A stretch of DNA of 64,000 bases from Streptomyces calvus (GCF_006782915.1 NZ_VCNP01000056.1:372001-436000), one strand, 5' to 3'; shown: positions 25,866-35,487, counted from the first letter of the stretch. Notes: generated by a model from the sequence alone, not told the origin. Translations and numbers: made by a program.

Positions 25866-25894
25866 GGCGCCCGCGACTCGTTGCCGCGGGCGCC
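25866..25894 (+). terminator. Hairpin terminator after the HelD-like gene
   Basis: A perfect 10-bp stem GGCGCCCGCG / CGCGGGCGCC with a 9-nt loop begins 6 bp after the stop codon. Confidence 0.7.
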
Positions 25895-26601
25895 GTCGCC
25901 CCATGCCTGGGGGATGTCGAGGCGGGCGTGCGCGTCGACCGGCCCAGCGGCGACCGTCTTTTCCAGTGTGATATTGATCAGGTCGGCCGGCCGGTTTTTT
26001 CCGCGTCTTCTCACGGCGGTTCGCCGCCTCCGCGATCTGCCGGGCCCGGGCCCACGGGTGCGTCGTCCCCACCCGCCGGCGGATCTTCGTCCGCCGCCGA
26101 GCGGCGGTACGGTCCGTCGCCGCGACAGGCCACCGTGGCGCAGCGTGTCCAGGCCGTCGAGGCCGTCCGCCCCAGCCGCCGTCCCTCCGAGATCGACGGC
26201 ACCGTCACGTCGGCGCCCGCTCCGCCCCTGCCGGCCACGCCGACGAGATTCACCTTCTCGGCCACCAGGGCGGGCAGTGCGCACTGCCCGGTCGATCGGA
26301 TCGTCGGGATGAACCCGGCATACGCGTCAGGTCGGAGTCGTTGAACGTGGCACAAAAATATGCGGGCCTATGCGGAATTTTTACTTGAGATTTCACTTCG
26401 GAGATGCCTTGCCGATCGAGCGTGGCGGAAGCGCAGGCACCTCTCGCTACTCGCGCCAGTGAAGCCCATCACGGGGCGGCGAGTTCGGGGTGGACAGTGC
26501 CCGTCACTCCGTGCCATCCTCAGCTATCAGGACTTGGACCTTCCGTATATCGACATGCGAAAATGGGGGACCACTGATATGGGCAACGGGGGATCGCTGG
26601 T
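25895..26601. other. 700-bp gap, no convincing gene
   Basis: Open frames on both strands are long only because of base composition and match nothing I recognise. From about 26340 the DNA becomes noticeably richer in A/T and probably holds the promoter region of the LuxR-type gene. Just before its ATG, TATGGG occurs at about 26578 and 26601. A 20-bp palindrome lies at 26271. Confidence 0.5.
26271..26290. promoter_or_regulatory. Perfect 20-bp palindrome
   Basis: CGGGCAGTGC directly abuts its exact complement GCACTGCCCG. It could be an operator for a dimeric regulator or a bidirectional terminator. No loop separates the arms, which favours a protein-binding site. No target gene is certain. Confidence 0.5.
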
Positions 26602-27375
26602 ATGGGTAGCGTGAAGGACAGGTTAATCTGGCAACCGAATCCGAGCAGCGGAAATCGCGAAAAGTATGGCAGTCGGTCGGACTGCTCGACGCCCGATGTT
26701 CTTGGCAGACGAGTTTCCTCGCAGGCTGGGCCATCCCTGTTGCAGACCGAGATAGCGCTGATAATCGAAGACGACATTCGTCGATACAGTATCGAGGGAA
26801 TGCTTCGTTCGCTCGACATCCAGTTGACGGCGCAATCCATCACGGACATCGAGGATCTCCCGGCGTTCTGCAACGGCCGACTGGTCATTTCGGACAGCGA
26901 TGCTCTGGGGTCCGTTCCTGGCGAGATCGCCGAAAAGCTGCGCGTCCAGAACGTGCAGGTACTGATCCTGGTGGATTCGGCGGACGTTGTCGAGCAATCC
27001 TGGGTCGATCATGCGAAGGGCTTCCTGGACTGGTCGGATCTCCGCCCCGAGACCCTGCGTGAAGCGATCGTCGACGTGAAGGCCGGACGATTTCATGTGT
27101 CGCCGACCCTGGCGCGCCGATCCGTGGCGACACCCGATCAAGCCGGCGACGACATCACTTCGAGGCGCGCGTCGATGATTGCTCTGACGGCACGTGAACA
27201 CCAGGTGCTGCGCCTGATCGCCGAAGGCCTGAGCAACCGACAAGTCGCTCGATCGCTGAGTATCTCCGAACACGGAGTCAAACGCACGGTCGGCATCATT
27301 TTGGCCAAGCTGAACTGTCCCAATCGGACCCTTGCGGTTGTTCGGGCCATGGAGTCGGGGCTCCTCGTCATGTGA
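26602..27375 (+). CDS. LuxR-family transcription regulator with atypical receiver-like domain
   Basis: 257 aa DNA-binding regulator. The C-terminal part (about 190-250) is a GerE/LuxR helix-turn-helix: LTAREHQVLRLIAEGLSN, then SISEHGVKRTVGIILAKL. Residues about 48-165 resemble a receiver fold beginning IALIIEDD, but the usual phosphorylated Asp segment reads RLVISDSDALG and no clear conserved Lys follows, so phosphorylation is doubtful. ATG 26602 has GGGGGA 11 nt upstream; a later start is possible because the first 45 residues look unstructured. No sensor kinase is adjacent. Position suggests a pathway-specific regulator of the PKS cluster. The first half is richer in A/T than its neighbours. 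Confidence 0.8.
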   Translation: MGSVKDRLIWQPNPSSGNREKYGSRSDCSTPDVLGRRVSSQAGPSLLQTEIALIIEDDIRRYSIEGMLRSLDIQLTAQSITDIEDLPAFCNGRLVISDSDALGSVPGEIAEKLRVQNVQVLILVDSADVVEQSWVDHAKGFLDWSDLRPETLREAIVDVKAGRFHVSPTLARRSVATPDQAGDDITSRRASMIALTAREHQVLRLIAEGLSNRQVARSLSISEHGVKRTVGIILAKLNCPNRTLAVVRAMESGLLVM

Positions 27376-27468
27376 GGTGTCGACCGATGGGCGAAACGCT
27401 GTCCGTCGGCACGGCTGGTGCTTTCCTTCCTCGGTCGCGGCCTGCCGCTGCGTGACGAGCAAACCGCC

Positions 27469-27502
27469 AAGGGCCGGGACATCCGAGCATGTCCCGGCCC
27501 TT
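27469..27502 (+). terminator. Hairpin terminator after the LuxR-type gene
   Basis: A perfect 14-bp stem AAGGGCCGGGACAT / ATGTCCCGGCCCTT has a 6-nt loop. A second partial copy of the 3' arm (ATGTCCCGACCCTTT) follows at about 27511. Confidence 0.8.
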
Positions 27503-28028
27503 GAACGACAATGTCCCGACCCTTTAATGCGCGCATCGCAGCCCTTGTATCTGTGCATCGCAGCCCAGAACTTCTCCCTCGGGTTATCGAATGCAGAGGG
27601 GGAATAGCCTTCCGGCGGCGCGGTCACCTCTGAGTCACGCCGCCCGGTCTCCCGGAGCGCTGGGCGCCGACGAGGGCCGAAAGGGCCGACCCGAGGCGAT
27701 GAGTCGGCTGCGGCGGCCAGGTCCGTCGGCCGACGTTGTCCGTCAGCCCGTGACGCCGGGCGCCGAGCTTTCGGCACCGACCGGGCCAAGGGCCCGTAGC
27801 GGACCGGAGGCAGGGTCGGGGCGGCCGCGTAACGGAGCATGCGGGGGAACCGCGAGCGGGAGGTGAGGGGACGGGCGGGACGGGCCTGCTCCGGTCGCTT
27901 CTTCCGAGGTCGGTGGCAGATCGAAGGGCGACTGGCGATAGCGTGATGGGCGGTGGTGGCGAGCCCGTGCTGGTTCGTGCTGGTTCGTGAGGCGCAATAG
28001 GGGTAAACATGCAGTTTCGAGCGGTTTC
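27503..28028. other. 525-bp gap, probable edge of the polyketide cluster
   Basis: No gene supported. GCATCGCAGCCC occurs twice, about 22 bp apart, near 27531-27565. The rest is unremarkable GC-rich spacer before sbcD. Confidence 0.5.
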
Positions 28029-29192
28029 ATGAGATTGCTGCACACATCCGACTGGCACCTCGGCCGCTCCTTCCACCGGGTCGGCATGCTCGGTGCCCAG
28101 GCCGACTTCATCGGACACCTCGTCACCACCGTGCGCGAGCGCGACGTGGACGTCGTGGTCGTGTCCGGAGACGTGTACGACCGGGCCGTGCCGCCGCTCG
28201 CCGCGGTCGAACTGTTCGACGACGCGCTGCACCGCCTCGCCGCTCACGGCGTGCCGACGGTGATGATCTCCGGCAACCACGACTCGGCCCGCCGGCTCGG
28301 CGTCGGCGCCGGGCTCATGGGACGCGCGGGCATCCACCTGCGCACCGAACCGTCCGCGTGCGGCACGCCCGTGGTGCTGTCCGACGACCACGGCGACGTC
28401 GCCTTCTACGGACTCCCGTACCTCGAACCCGCCCTGGTGAAGAACGAGTTCGGGGTGGAGAAGGCCGGTCACGAGGCGGTGCTGGCCGCCGCCATGGACC
28501 GGGTCCGCGCCGACCTCGCCGCCCGCCCGCCCGGCACCCGGTCCGTCGTCCTCGCGCACGCCTTCGTCACCGGCGGCGAACCCAGCGACAGCGAGCGGGA
28601 CATCACCGTCGGCGGGGTGGCCGCCGTACCCACCGGGGTGTTCGACGGCGTCGACTACGTGGCGCTCGGACACCTCCACGGCTGCCAGACCCTCACCGAC
28701 CGCGTGCGCTACTCCGGCTCCCCGCTGCCGTACTCCTTCTCCGAGGCCGGCCACCGCAAGACCATGTGGCTGGTCGACCTGGCCGCCGACGGCACCGTCA
28801 CCGCCGAACGCGTCGACTGCCCCGTGCCGCGCGCGCTCGCCCGGATCCGCGGCACCCTCGAGGAGCTGCTCGCCGACCCCGGCCTGACCCGGCACGAGGA
28901 GGCGTGGGTCGAGGCGACGCTCACCGACCCGGTCCGCCCCGCCGAGCCCATGGCGCGGCTCACCGAGCGCTTCCCGCACACCCTCAGCCTCGTCTTCGAC
29001 CCGGCGCGGGCCCCGCAGGACCCGCAGGCCTCCTACGCCCGCCGCCTCGCCGGCCGCGACGACCAGCAGATCGCCGAGGACTTCGTCGCCCACGTCCGCG
29101 GCACCGGCCCCGACCCGTACGAACGCGACGTCCTGCGGGACGCCTTCGACGCGGTCCGCGCGGACGACGCCGTACGAGAGGTGGCACGGTGA
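28029..29192 (+). CDS. sbcD: Exonuclease SbcCD subunit D
   Basis: Mre11-type nuclease subunit, 387 aa, which with SbcC cleaves hairpins and processes double-strand ends. All five calcineurin-like phosphoesterase motifs are visible: TSDWHLGRSF at the N-terminus, SGDVYDRAVP (about 45), SGNHDS (about 80), LAHAF (about 180) and LGHLHG (about 215). I chose ATG 28029 because the protein then begins MRLLHTSDWHLG as the family does; the open frame 14 codons upstream is not conserved-looking. Its stop overlaps the sbcC start by four bases (GTGA), so the two are translationally coupled. Confidence 0.96.
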   Translation: MRLLHTSDWHLGRSFHRVGMLGAQADFIGHLVTTVRERDVDVVVVSGDVYDRAVPPLAAVELFDDALHRLAAHGVPTVMISGNHDSARRLGVGAGLMGRAGIHLRTEPSACGTPVVLSDDHGDVAFYGLPYLEPALVKNEFGVEKAGHEAVLAAAMDRVRADLAARPPGTRSVVLAHAFVTGGEPSDSERDITVGGVAAVPTGVFDGVDYVALGHLHGCQTLTDRVRYSGSPLPYSFSEAGHRKTMWLVDLAADGTVTAERVDCPVPRALARIRGTLEELLADPGLTRHEEAWVEATLTDPVRPAEPMARLTERFPHTLSLVFDPARAPQDPQASYARRLAGRDDQQIAEDFVAHVRGTGPDPYERDVLRDAFDAVRADDAVREVAR

Positions 29193-32182
29193 GGCTGCAC
29201 CGGCTGGACATCACCGCCTTCGGGCCCTTCGGCGGCACCCAGAGCGTCGACTTCGACGAACTGTCCTCCGCCGGGCTGTTCCTGCTGCACGGCCCCACCG
29301 GCGCCGGCAAGACCTCCGTGCTGGACGCCGTCTGCTACGCGCTGTACGGCTCCGTGCCCGGGGCCCGGCAGAGCGGCCAGGGCACGACGCTGCGCAGCGA
29401 CCACGCCGCCCCGGGCACCCGCACCGCGGTCACCCTCGAACTCACCGTCGCCGGACGCCGCCTGGAGATCACCCGGCAGCCGCCCTGGGAGCGGCCCAAG
29501 AAACGCGGCACCGGCACCACACAGGACAAGGCCCAGACCTGGCTGCGCGAACGCGACGCGGCCTCCGGCAACTGGAAGGACCTCAGCCGCTCGCACCAGG
29601 AGATCGGTGAGGAGATCACCCAGCTCCTCGGCATGAGCCGGGAGCAGTTCTGCCAGGTCGTGCTGCTGCCCCAGGGCGACTTCGCGCGGTTCCTGCGCGC
29701 CGACGCCGAGGCCCGCGGCAGACTGCTGGGCCGCCTCTTCGACACCCGCCGCTTCGCGGACGTGGAGAAGCGCCTGGCGGAGCAGCGCAGGGCCGCCGAG
29801 GCCCGGGTCCGCGACGGCGACGCCGACCTGCTGGCCGACGCCCACCGCATGCAGCAGGCCGCCGGCGACGCCATGGAACTGCCCGAACTGACGCCCGGCG
29901 AACCGGGCTTGGCCGAGGCGGTGCTGACCGCCGCCGCCGTCGCCCGCAGCACCGCACGCGAACACCTCACCGCCGCACACTGCCGTCTCGCCGCCGCCGA
30001 GTCCGCCCAGGCCGCCGCCGACCGTGCCGTGGACGACACCCGTGAACGGGCCCGGCTGCAACGGCGCTTCGCCGAGGCACGGGAACGCGCGGCACGACTC
30101 CAGGAGAGCGCCGCCGCCCACCGAGAGGCGCAGACCCGCATGGAGCGGGCCCGCAAGGCCGAGACCGTCGCACCCGCGCTGGAACTGCGGGACGCCGCCG
30201 AGGCCGAGCACCGGCGGGCGGCCCACGCCGAACTGCGCGCCCGAGCGCTGCTCCCGGCGTCCCTGGCCGACGCGGGCGCCGCCGGGCTCGCGGCCGCCGC
30301 CCGCCGCGCCGCCGAGGAACTGGGCGGGCTGGAGTCGGCCCGCCGCGCCGAGCGGCGGCTGACGGAACTCCTCGACGAGCGCGCCGGCCTGGACCGCCAG
30401 GAACGCGCCGACGAGGAGGCACGGCAGGACGCGGAGACCTGGCTCGCCGGCTGGGAGGAGACCCGCACCGGGCTCCAGGCCCGCATCGAGTCCGCGCAGC
30501 AGGCCGCCGGCCGCGCCGGTGAACTCGCCGTGCAGCGCGAACCCGCGCGGCAGCGACTGAACGCCGCCCGCACCCGCGACCGGCTGGCCGAGGACACCGA
30601 GGCGGCCGCCGAACAGGCCCGCACCGCCCGGGACGAGGCCCTCACGGCCAAGCAGCGCTGGCTCGACCTCAAGGAGCAGCGCCTGAACGGCATCGCCGCC
30701 GAACTGGCCGCCGGCCTCACCGACGGCGAGCCCTGCGCGGTCTGCGGCGCCACCGAACACCCCGCCCCCGCCCGCAAGGTCGACGGGCACGTCGACCGCG
30801 AGACGGAGGAGCGCGCACTCGCCGACCACCAGCGGGCCGACGACCGGCGCGCCGAGGCGGAGCGGCGGCTCGGCGCGCTGCGGGAGGCGCTGGCCGCCGC
30901 GAGGGCCGAGGCCGGCGACACCCCGACGGACCGGCTCGCCCACGCCGTCGAGGAACTGGAGCGGGAGCACGCGCGGGCCCGGGACGCCGCCTCCGCGCTG
31001 CACTCCGCCCAGGAGCAACTGCGCCGCGCCGAGCACGAACACGAACTGCGCACCGCCGCCCAGCGGGACGCGGCGGTCCGGGCCGCCGCCCGCGTCGGCC
31101 ACCGCGAGCGCCTGGACCGGGAACACGCCGCGCTGGAGGAGGAGCTGACCGCGGCCCGCGGCGACGCGGGCAGCGTGGCCGCGCGCGCCGGGCAGCTGGA
31201 GCAGCGGGCCGCCCGGCTCACGGACGCCGCCGACGCCGTCCGCGCCGCCGAGGACGCCGCCCAGCGCCTCAAGGACGCCGACGCCCGGCTCGCCGACGCG
31301 GCCTTCCGCGCCGGCTTCGACACGCCGCAGGCCGCCGCCGACGCCCTGCTGGACGACGCCGGCCACCGCGAACTCCAGCGGCGCCTGGACGCCTGGCAGC
31401 ACGAGGAGGCCGCCGTACGGGCCGTGCTCGCCGAGGCGGAGACCGCGGCCGCCGCACACCTTCCGCCCGCCGACCTCGCCGACGCGCAGCGGGCCGCCGA
31501 GGACGCGGCCCGGCGGGTGCGCGAGGCGGCCTCGGCGCGGGACGCCGCCGCCCGGCGCTGCGCCGAACTCGACCGGCTGTCCGCGCGGGCCGCCGCAGCC
31601 GTGCGCCGGCTCGGCCCGCTGCGCGAGGAGTACGACCGGGTGGCCCGCATGGCCGGGCTCACCGCCGGCACCTCGGCGGACAACGAGCGCAGGATGCGCC
31701 TGGAGTCCTACGTCCTCGCCGCCCGCCTGGAGCAGGTGGCCGCCGCCGCCACCGTACGGCTGCACCGCATGTCGTCCGGCCGCTACACCCTCGTCCACTC
31801 CGACGACCGCACCGGCCGCGGCCGCAGCGGCCTCGGGCTGCACGTCGTGGACGCGTGGACCGGCCGGGAGCGGGACACGGCGACCCTCTCGGGCGGCGAG
31901 ACCTTCTTCGCCTCGCTCGCCCTCGCGCTCGGACTCGCGGACGTCGTCACCGACGAGGCGGGCGGGGTCCGGCTGGACACCCTCTTCATCGACGAGGGCT
32001 TCGGCAGCCTCGACGACCAGACCCTCGACGAGGTCCTGGACGTGCTGGACTCGCTGCGCGAACGCGACCGCAGCGTCGGCATCGTCAGCCATGTCGCCGA
32101 TCTGCGGCGGCGGATCCACGCCCAGCTGGAGGTCGTCAAGGGCCGGACCGGCTCCGTGCTGCGGCAGCGCGGCACCGGGTGA
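29189..32182 (+). CDS. sbcC: Exonuclease SbcCD subunit C (SMC-like ATPase)
   Basis: Rad50-type ATPase, 997 aa, partner of SbcD. N-terminal Walker A GPTGAGKTS (about 36-44). Long Ala/Arg/Glu-rich coiled-coil arms run roughly 180-830, interrupted near residue 515 by a CAVCGATEHP zinc-hook apex (CxxC). The C-terminal half-site has signature LSGGETFFASLALALGLAD and Walker B LFIDEGFGSLDDQT. GTG 29189 overlaps the sbcD stop and has GAGAGG upstream. Length and layout are normal. Confidence 0.96.
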   Translation: MRLHRLDITAFGPFGGTQSVDFDELSSAGLFLLHGPTGAGKTSVLDAVCYALYGSVPGARQSGQGTTLRSDHAAPGTRTAVTLELTVAGRRLEITRQPPWERPKKRGTGTTQDKAQTWLRERDAASGNWKDLSRSHQEIGEEITQLLGMSREQFCQVVLLPQGDFARFLRADAEARGRLLGRLFDTRRFADVEKRLAEQRRAAEARVRDGDADLLADAHRMQQAAGDAMELPELTPGEPGLAEAVLTAAAVARSTAREHLTAAHCRLAAAESAQAAADRAVDDTRERARLQRRFAEARERAARLQESAAAHREAQTRMERARKAETVAPALELRDAAEAEHRRAAHAELRARALLPASLADAGAAGLAAAARRAAEELGGLESARRAERRLTELLDERAGLDRQERADEEARQDAETWLAGWEETRTGLQARIESAQQAAGRAGELAVQREPARQRLNAARTRDRLAEDTEAAAEQARTARDEALTAKQRWLDLKEQRLNGIAAELAAGLTDGEPCAVCGATEHPAPARKVDGHVDRETEERALADHQRADDRRAEAERRLGALREALAAARAEAGDTPTDRLAHAVEELEREHARARDAASALHSAQEQLRRAEHEHELRTAAQRDAAVRAAARVGHRERLDREHAALEEELTAARGDAGSVAARAGQLEQRAARLTDAADAVRAAEDAAQRLKDADARLADAAFRAGFDTPQAAADALLDDAGHRELQRRLDAWQHEEAAVRAVLAEAETAAAAHLPPADLADAQRAAEDAARRVREAASARDAAARRCAELDRLSARAAAAVRRLGPLREEYDRVARMAGLTAGTSADNERRMRLESYVLAARLEQVAAAATVRLHRMSSGRYTLVHSDDRTGRGRSGLGLHVVDAWTGRERDTATLSGGETFFASLALALGLADVVTDEAGGVRLDTLFIDEGFGSLDDQTLDEVLDVLDSLRERDRSVGIVSHVADLRRRIHAQLEVVKGRTGSVLRQRGTG

Positions 32183-32427
32183 CGGCGGCCACCGTCCCGG
32201 CGCGCGGCACGGCAGCGGCGGGGAACGCACGACGCCGGTGTGCCGTGGCGTGCCCGACGACCGAGAGGCGAACGCCGCCGCACACCCGGGCCGGTCCGCG
32301 AACCTGGCGCGATGGCGCGCTGTGCACGAACACCTCGACGGGCGACGATCGTTGTACCGGGACGCCGGACATGTCGCACACACGACGACCGCGCACCGGA
32401 TGCACACACGACACGTAAGGGGTTGCC

Positions 32428-33228
32428 GTGACGGATCTCGCGGCCGCGGTCGAATCCGTGGCACAGCTCTCCACGGTCTGGCGCGCCATGGTGCTGGACC
32501 GGGACGAGGACGCCGATGTGCGGGATCTGCCGGGCGTCGCCGTGCGCTGGGCCGACTGCCGCTTCGCCTTCTGGAACGCGGTCACCCTGACCGAGGCCGG
32601 GACCGGCGCCGCGCTCCTGGAGAAGCGGCTGCACGAGGCGGCCGGCATCATGCGCGCCAAGAAGCAGCCGGGCTTCCTGTGGCTCTTCGAGGACCTGCTC
32701 GCGGACGACGCACGCGCGGCACTCGCGGAGGCGGCGGAACGCGCCGGCCTCGTCCACGCCTTCCCCGGCACCGGCATGGCCGGCGACCTGCTGCCCGTCC
32801 CCGAACCCCACCACGCCGACCTGACGTTCGAGCGGGTCACCACCGACGAACAGCTCACGGCCTACGCGGACCTCAACTCCCGTGCCTACGGCTTCCCGCT
32901 GGGCGACGGCCGCGACGGACTGGTCGGCTCCACGCTGTGGAAGCGGGACGTGTACGCCTACCTGGCCCTGCGGGACGGCGTCCCCGTCGCCTGCGCCGCG
33001 ACGGTCGAGGCGCAGGGCCGTCTCTTCGTGGTGCTCGTCGCCACCGACCCCGACCACCAGCGCCGGGGCTACGGCGAGGCGGTGACGCGCAAGGCGCTGT
33101 ACGAGGGCGGCCGCGCCACCGGCCTGACCCGCGCCACCCTGCACGCCACCGTCGCCGGGGCACCGGTGTACCCCCGGATCGGCTTCGAACCGAACTCCCC
33201 GATGCACTTCTACGGCCTCAAGAGCTGA
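32428..33228 (+). CDS. GNAT-family N-acetyltransferase
   Basis: 266 aa, predicted acetyl-CoA-dependent acyltransferase of unknown substrate. The GNAT fold lies in the C-terminal half. The acetyl-CoA loop is VLVATDPDHQRRGYGEA (about 200-220), followed by a typical VYPRIGFEP beta-bulge segment. The N-terminal 130 residues form a domain I do not recognise by name. GTG 32428 has AAGGGG 5 nt upstream. It stands alone, with the ABC-F gene converging on it. Confidence 0.85.
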   Translation: MTDLAAAVESVAQLSTVWRAMVLDRDEDADVRDLPGVAVRWADCRFAFWNAVTLTEAGTGAALLEKRLHEAAGIMRAKKQPGFLWLFEDLLADDARAALAEAAERAGLVHAFPGTGMAGDLLPVPEPHHADLTFERVTTDEQLTAYADLNSRAYGFPLGDGRDGLVGSTLWKRDVYAYLALRDGVPVACAATVEAQGRLFVVLVATDPDHQRRGYGEAVTRKALYEGGRATGLTRATLHATVAGAPVYPRIGFEPNSPMHFYGLKS

Positions 33229-33410
33229 GCGCCCAAGGACTGAGCAGACCGGCCGCGGAGGAACGGCGGCGCGCGGTGCGGCAGTTCGGTGGCTCGGCGG
33301 GTGCCGCGGGCGGCGCGAACCGCTCCGACAGCCGGCCGGCCCGGTCCGCGCCACCACGCCGTCGGTGCGCACGAATGCCGGCCGGTGACGCCGGGCGGCG
33401 GCACGGAGCG

Positions 33411-35030
33411 TCACCGCTCCAGGCGGTACTCCCGGCCTTGCCAGCGGCGCCGCAGCCAGCGGTCGTGGCTCGCCACGACGACCGCGCCGGGGCCCGGACC
33501 CAGTGCGGCCTCCAACTCGTCGCACAGGGCGGGCGAGAGGTGGTTCGTCGGCTCGTCGAGCAGCAGCAGCTGGGGCGGATGGGCCACCAGCAGTGCCAGG
33601 GCCAGCCGCCTCCGCTGGCCCACCGACAGCCGGCCGACCGGCTTGTCCAGGTCCGCCCGGTGCAGCAGGCCGAGCGAGTCCAGCGGCACCTTCTCGGCGC
33701 GTGCCGGGCCCAGCGACATCTCATACGTGTCCCGGACCGTGCGGTCGGCCCGCTCGAACACCGTGTCCTGGGTGAGCAGCCCCACCGTGAGCCCGCGCCG
33801 ACGGTACAACTCGCCGTCGGCCGGCAGACGTCCGGCGAGCACCGCGAGCAGGGTCGACTTGCCCGCCCCGTTCCCGCCGGTGACCAGCAGCCGGTCGGTC
33901 ACCGACACCTCCAGCCCGACCGGCGCGAGCCGGCCGGGCACCCGCACGTCGTGCAGCGACACCAGGGGACGCGGGCCCTCCTCGCTGCGCGCGGCCAGTT
34001 CCCCGGCTTCGAACCGCAGCGGCCGCGGCGGCTCGCCGACCTGCGTACGCTCCAGTTCCTCCAGCCGCCGGGCGGCGTTGCGGACCCGGCGGGAGATCTG
34101 GTTCTGCACCCGGCCGGCCCGGCGGTCGTAGCCCATCTTCTCGTTGTCGGTGCGGCCCCGGTCCGGCGCGACCCGGTGCGCGGTCACGCCCACCGCGTGC
34201 GTGAGCTGGGCCAGTTCCTCCTGTTCCTCGGCGTACCGCCGTTCCCACCGCTCCCGTTCGGCCCGCTTCCAGGCCAGGTAGGCGCTGTAGTTGCCTCCGT
34301 AGCGGACCGGGCCCTCCACCGCCGGGTCGAGGTCGATCAGGTCGGTGCAGACGGCGTCGAGGAACGCCCGGTCGTGGCCGGCGACGACCACGGCCCCGGG
34401 CAGGCCGCGGATCTGCTCCTCCAGGAAGGCGGCGGCGCCGTCGTCGAGGTGGTTGGTCGGCTCGTCCAGCAGCAGCGCCGACGGCCGCCGTACGAGCAGG
34501 GCGGCCAGGGCCAGCCGGCCGCGCTGCCCGCCGGAGAGCGAGCCGAGCGTGCGGTCCTGATCGAAGGCGCCGAGGCCCAGGCCGTCCAGGACCAGGGCCG
34601 CGCGTCGCCCGGCGTCCCAGGCCTCCCGGTGCTGGGCCTGTTCCAGACGCTTGCCGTAGGCGTCGAGGAGTTCCCGGTGTCCGGGGTCGTCCTCCGGCAC
34701 GCGGGCGAGTTCCTCGCCGAGCCGGTCCAGCTCGGCGAGGACCTCGCGGGTCTCGCGCAGCGCCTCGTGCAGCACCGCGGCGATGGTGGAGTCGGCGTCG
34801 TAGGGCATTTCCTGGTGGAGGAAGCCCAGATCGGCGGGGCGGGTGACGCGTCCGGCATCGGGTTCGTCCACGCCGGCGAGCACGCGCAGCAAGGTGGACT
34901 TGCCCGCACCGTTCTCCCCGATCAGGCCGATGCGGTGGCCGGGGGAGGCGGTCAGGGAGATGCCGTCGAGGACGCGACGCCCGCCGAGGTTGCGGACGAG
35001 GTCGTGGGCGAGCAGAGCGGGCTGGGGCAT
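33411..35030 (-). CDS. ABC-F family ATP-binding protein (ribosome-acting, possible resistance factor)
   Basis: Soluble protein of 539 aa with two ABC domains and no membrane part, so it belongs to ABC-F rather than transporters. Domain 1: GENGAGKST (about 40), LSGGQRGRLAL, LLLDEPTNHLDD. Domain 2: GGNGAGKST (about 350), LSVGQRRRLAL, LLLDEPTNHLS. Between them is a charged helical interdomain linker, the part that in known ABC-F proteins reaches the ribosomal P or E site. Start chosen at MPQPALLAHDL; upstream in-frame codons look non-coding. A leader of several hundred bases with hairpins and a short ORF precedes it, as in drug-inducible ABC-F resistance genes. Substrate or drug class cannot be told. 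Confidence 0.9.
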   Translation of the reverse strand: MPQPALLAHDLVRNLGGRRVLDGISLTASPGHRIGLIGENGAGKSTLLRVLAGVDEPDAGRVTRPADLGFLHQEMPYDADSTIAAVLHEALRETREVLAELDRLGEELARVPEDDPGHRELLDAYGKRLEQAQHREAWDAGRRAALVLDGLGLGAFDQDRTLGSLSGGQRGRLALAALLVRRPSALLLDEPTNHLDDGAAAFLEEQIRGLPGAVVVAGHDRAFLDAVCTDLIDLDPAVEGPVRYGGNYSAYLAWKRAERERWERRYAEEQEELAQLTHAVGVTAHRVAPDRGRTDNEKMGYDRRAGRVQNQISRRVRNAARRLEELERTQVGEPPRPLRFEAGELAARSEEGPRPLVSLHDVRVPGRLAPVGLEVSVTDRLLVTGGNGAGKSTLLAVLAGRLPADGELYRRRGLTVGLLTQDTVFERADRTVRDTYEMSLGPARAEKVPLDSLGLLHRADLDKPVGRLSVGQRRRLALALLVAHPPQLLLLDEPTNHLSPALCDELEAALGPGPGAVVVASHDRWLRRRWQGREYRLER

Positions 35031-35109
35031 GGGGGACCGTCCAACATGATCGGTGTTCGGCCCGCGGGGCGCACGGCCTCGGGCGCGGGCCACTTGACTC
35101 GGCGGCGGC

Positions 35110-35346
35110 TCACACCGCGGGGGCGCTCGTCTCCTCGGCGCGCGTGGGGGCGGGCGCGGTGACGTTCTCCACCACGGTGCGGTCCGGGGCGGGTTCGCCG
35201 GTGACCGGACCCGACGGAGTGGCTTGTCCGGTGCGGTCGGGGGCGACCGGGCCGGTGGTCACGGTGCGGGACAGGCCGTGGAAGGCCGCGGGGTCGTCGG
35301 GCCGGGCGAAGGAGAGGGCCGGGCAGACGACGGGCGCGTGGGACAC
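35110..35346 (-). CDS. Short leader-like ORF resembling an ABC-F N-terminus
   Basis: 78 aa, GTG start with CCCGAGG upstream, ending 79 bp before the ABC-F gene. The first 35 residues (MSHAPVVCPALSFARPDD, then FHGLSRTVTTG) read like the N-terminus of an ABC-F ATPase up to just before the Walker A position. The rest is low-complexity Pro/Thr and has no P-loop. It may be a regulatory leader peptide, a decayed paralogue, or both. Expression is unproven. Confidence 0.5.
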   Translation of the reverse strand: MSHAPVVCPALSFARPDDPAAFHGLSRTVTTGPVAPDRTGQATPSGPVTGEPAPDRTVVENVTAPAPTRAEETSAPAV

Positions 35347-35426
35347 GGGAACGACCTCGGGAGGCTTGAGGGCAGGGAACAGACCTCTGCCCCGGGCAGA
35401 CGTGGAAAACGGGGTACGACGAAACG

Positions 35427-35465
35427 GGCCACCTCGGCAGCGCTCCTGGGCGCCGGCCGGTGGCC
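35427..35465 (-). promoter_or_regulatory. Attenuator-like hairpin in the ABC-F leader
   Basis: On the minus strand GGCCACC and GGTGGCC close a GC-rich stem, with an inner CGGC/GCCG pairing, followed by CGTTTCGTCG. It lies about 80 bp before the leader ORF. The position fits transcription attenuation of the ABC-F gene. Confidence 0.45.
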
Positions 35466-35472
35466 GTCAGAT

Positions 35473-35487
35473 CCGGGTCTCACCCGG
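35473..35487 (-). promoter_or_regulatory. Small hairpin in the ABC-F leader
   Basis: CCGGGT-(GAG loop)-ACCCGG on the minus strand, just upstream of the larger hairpin. It could compete or stack with it in an attenuation switch. Confidence 0.4.

Noticed and set aside
26011..26355. Possible 114-aa gene on the minus strand
   Set aside because: Competing frames on both strands of similar length, no family resemblance, low-complexity C-terminus.
26360..26614. Possible 84-aa gene before the LuxR-type gene
   Set aside because: No ribosome site or recognisable domain; it overlaps the regulator's start and probable promoter.
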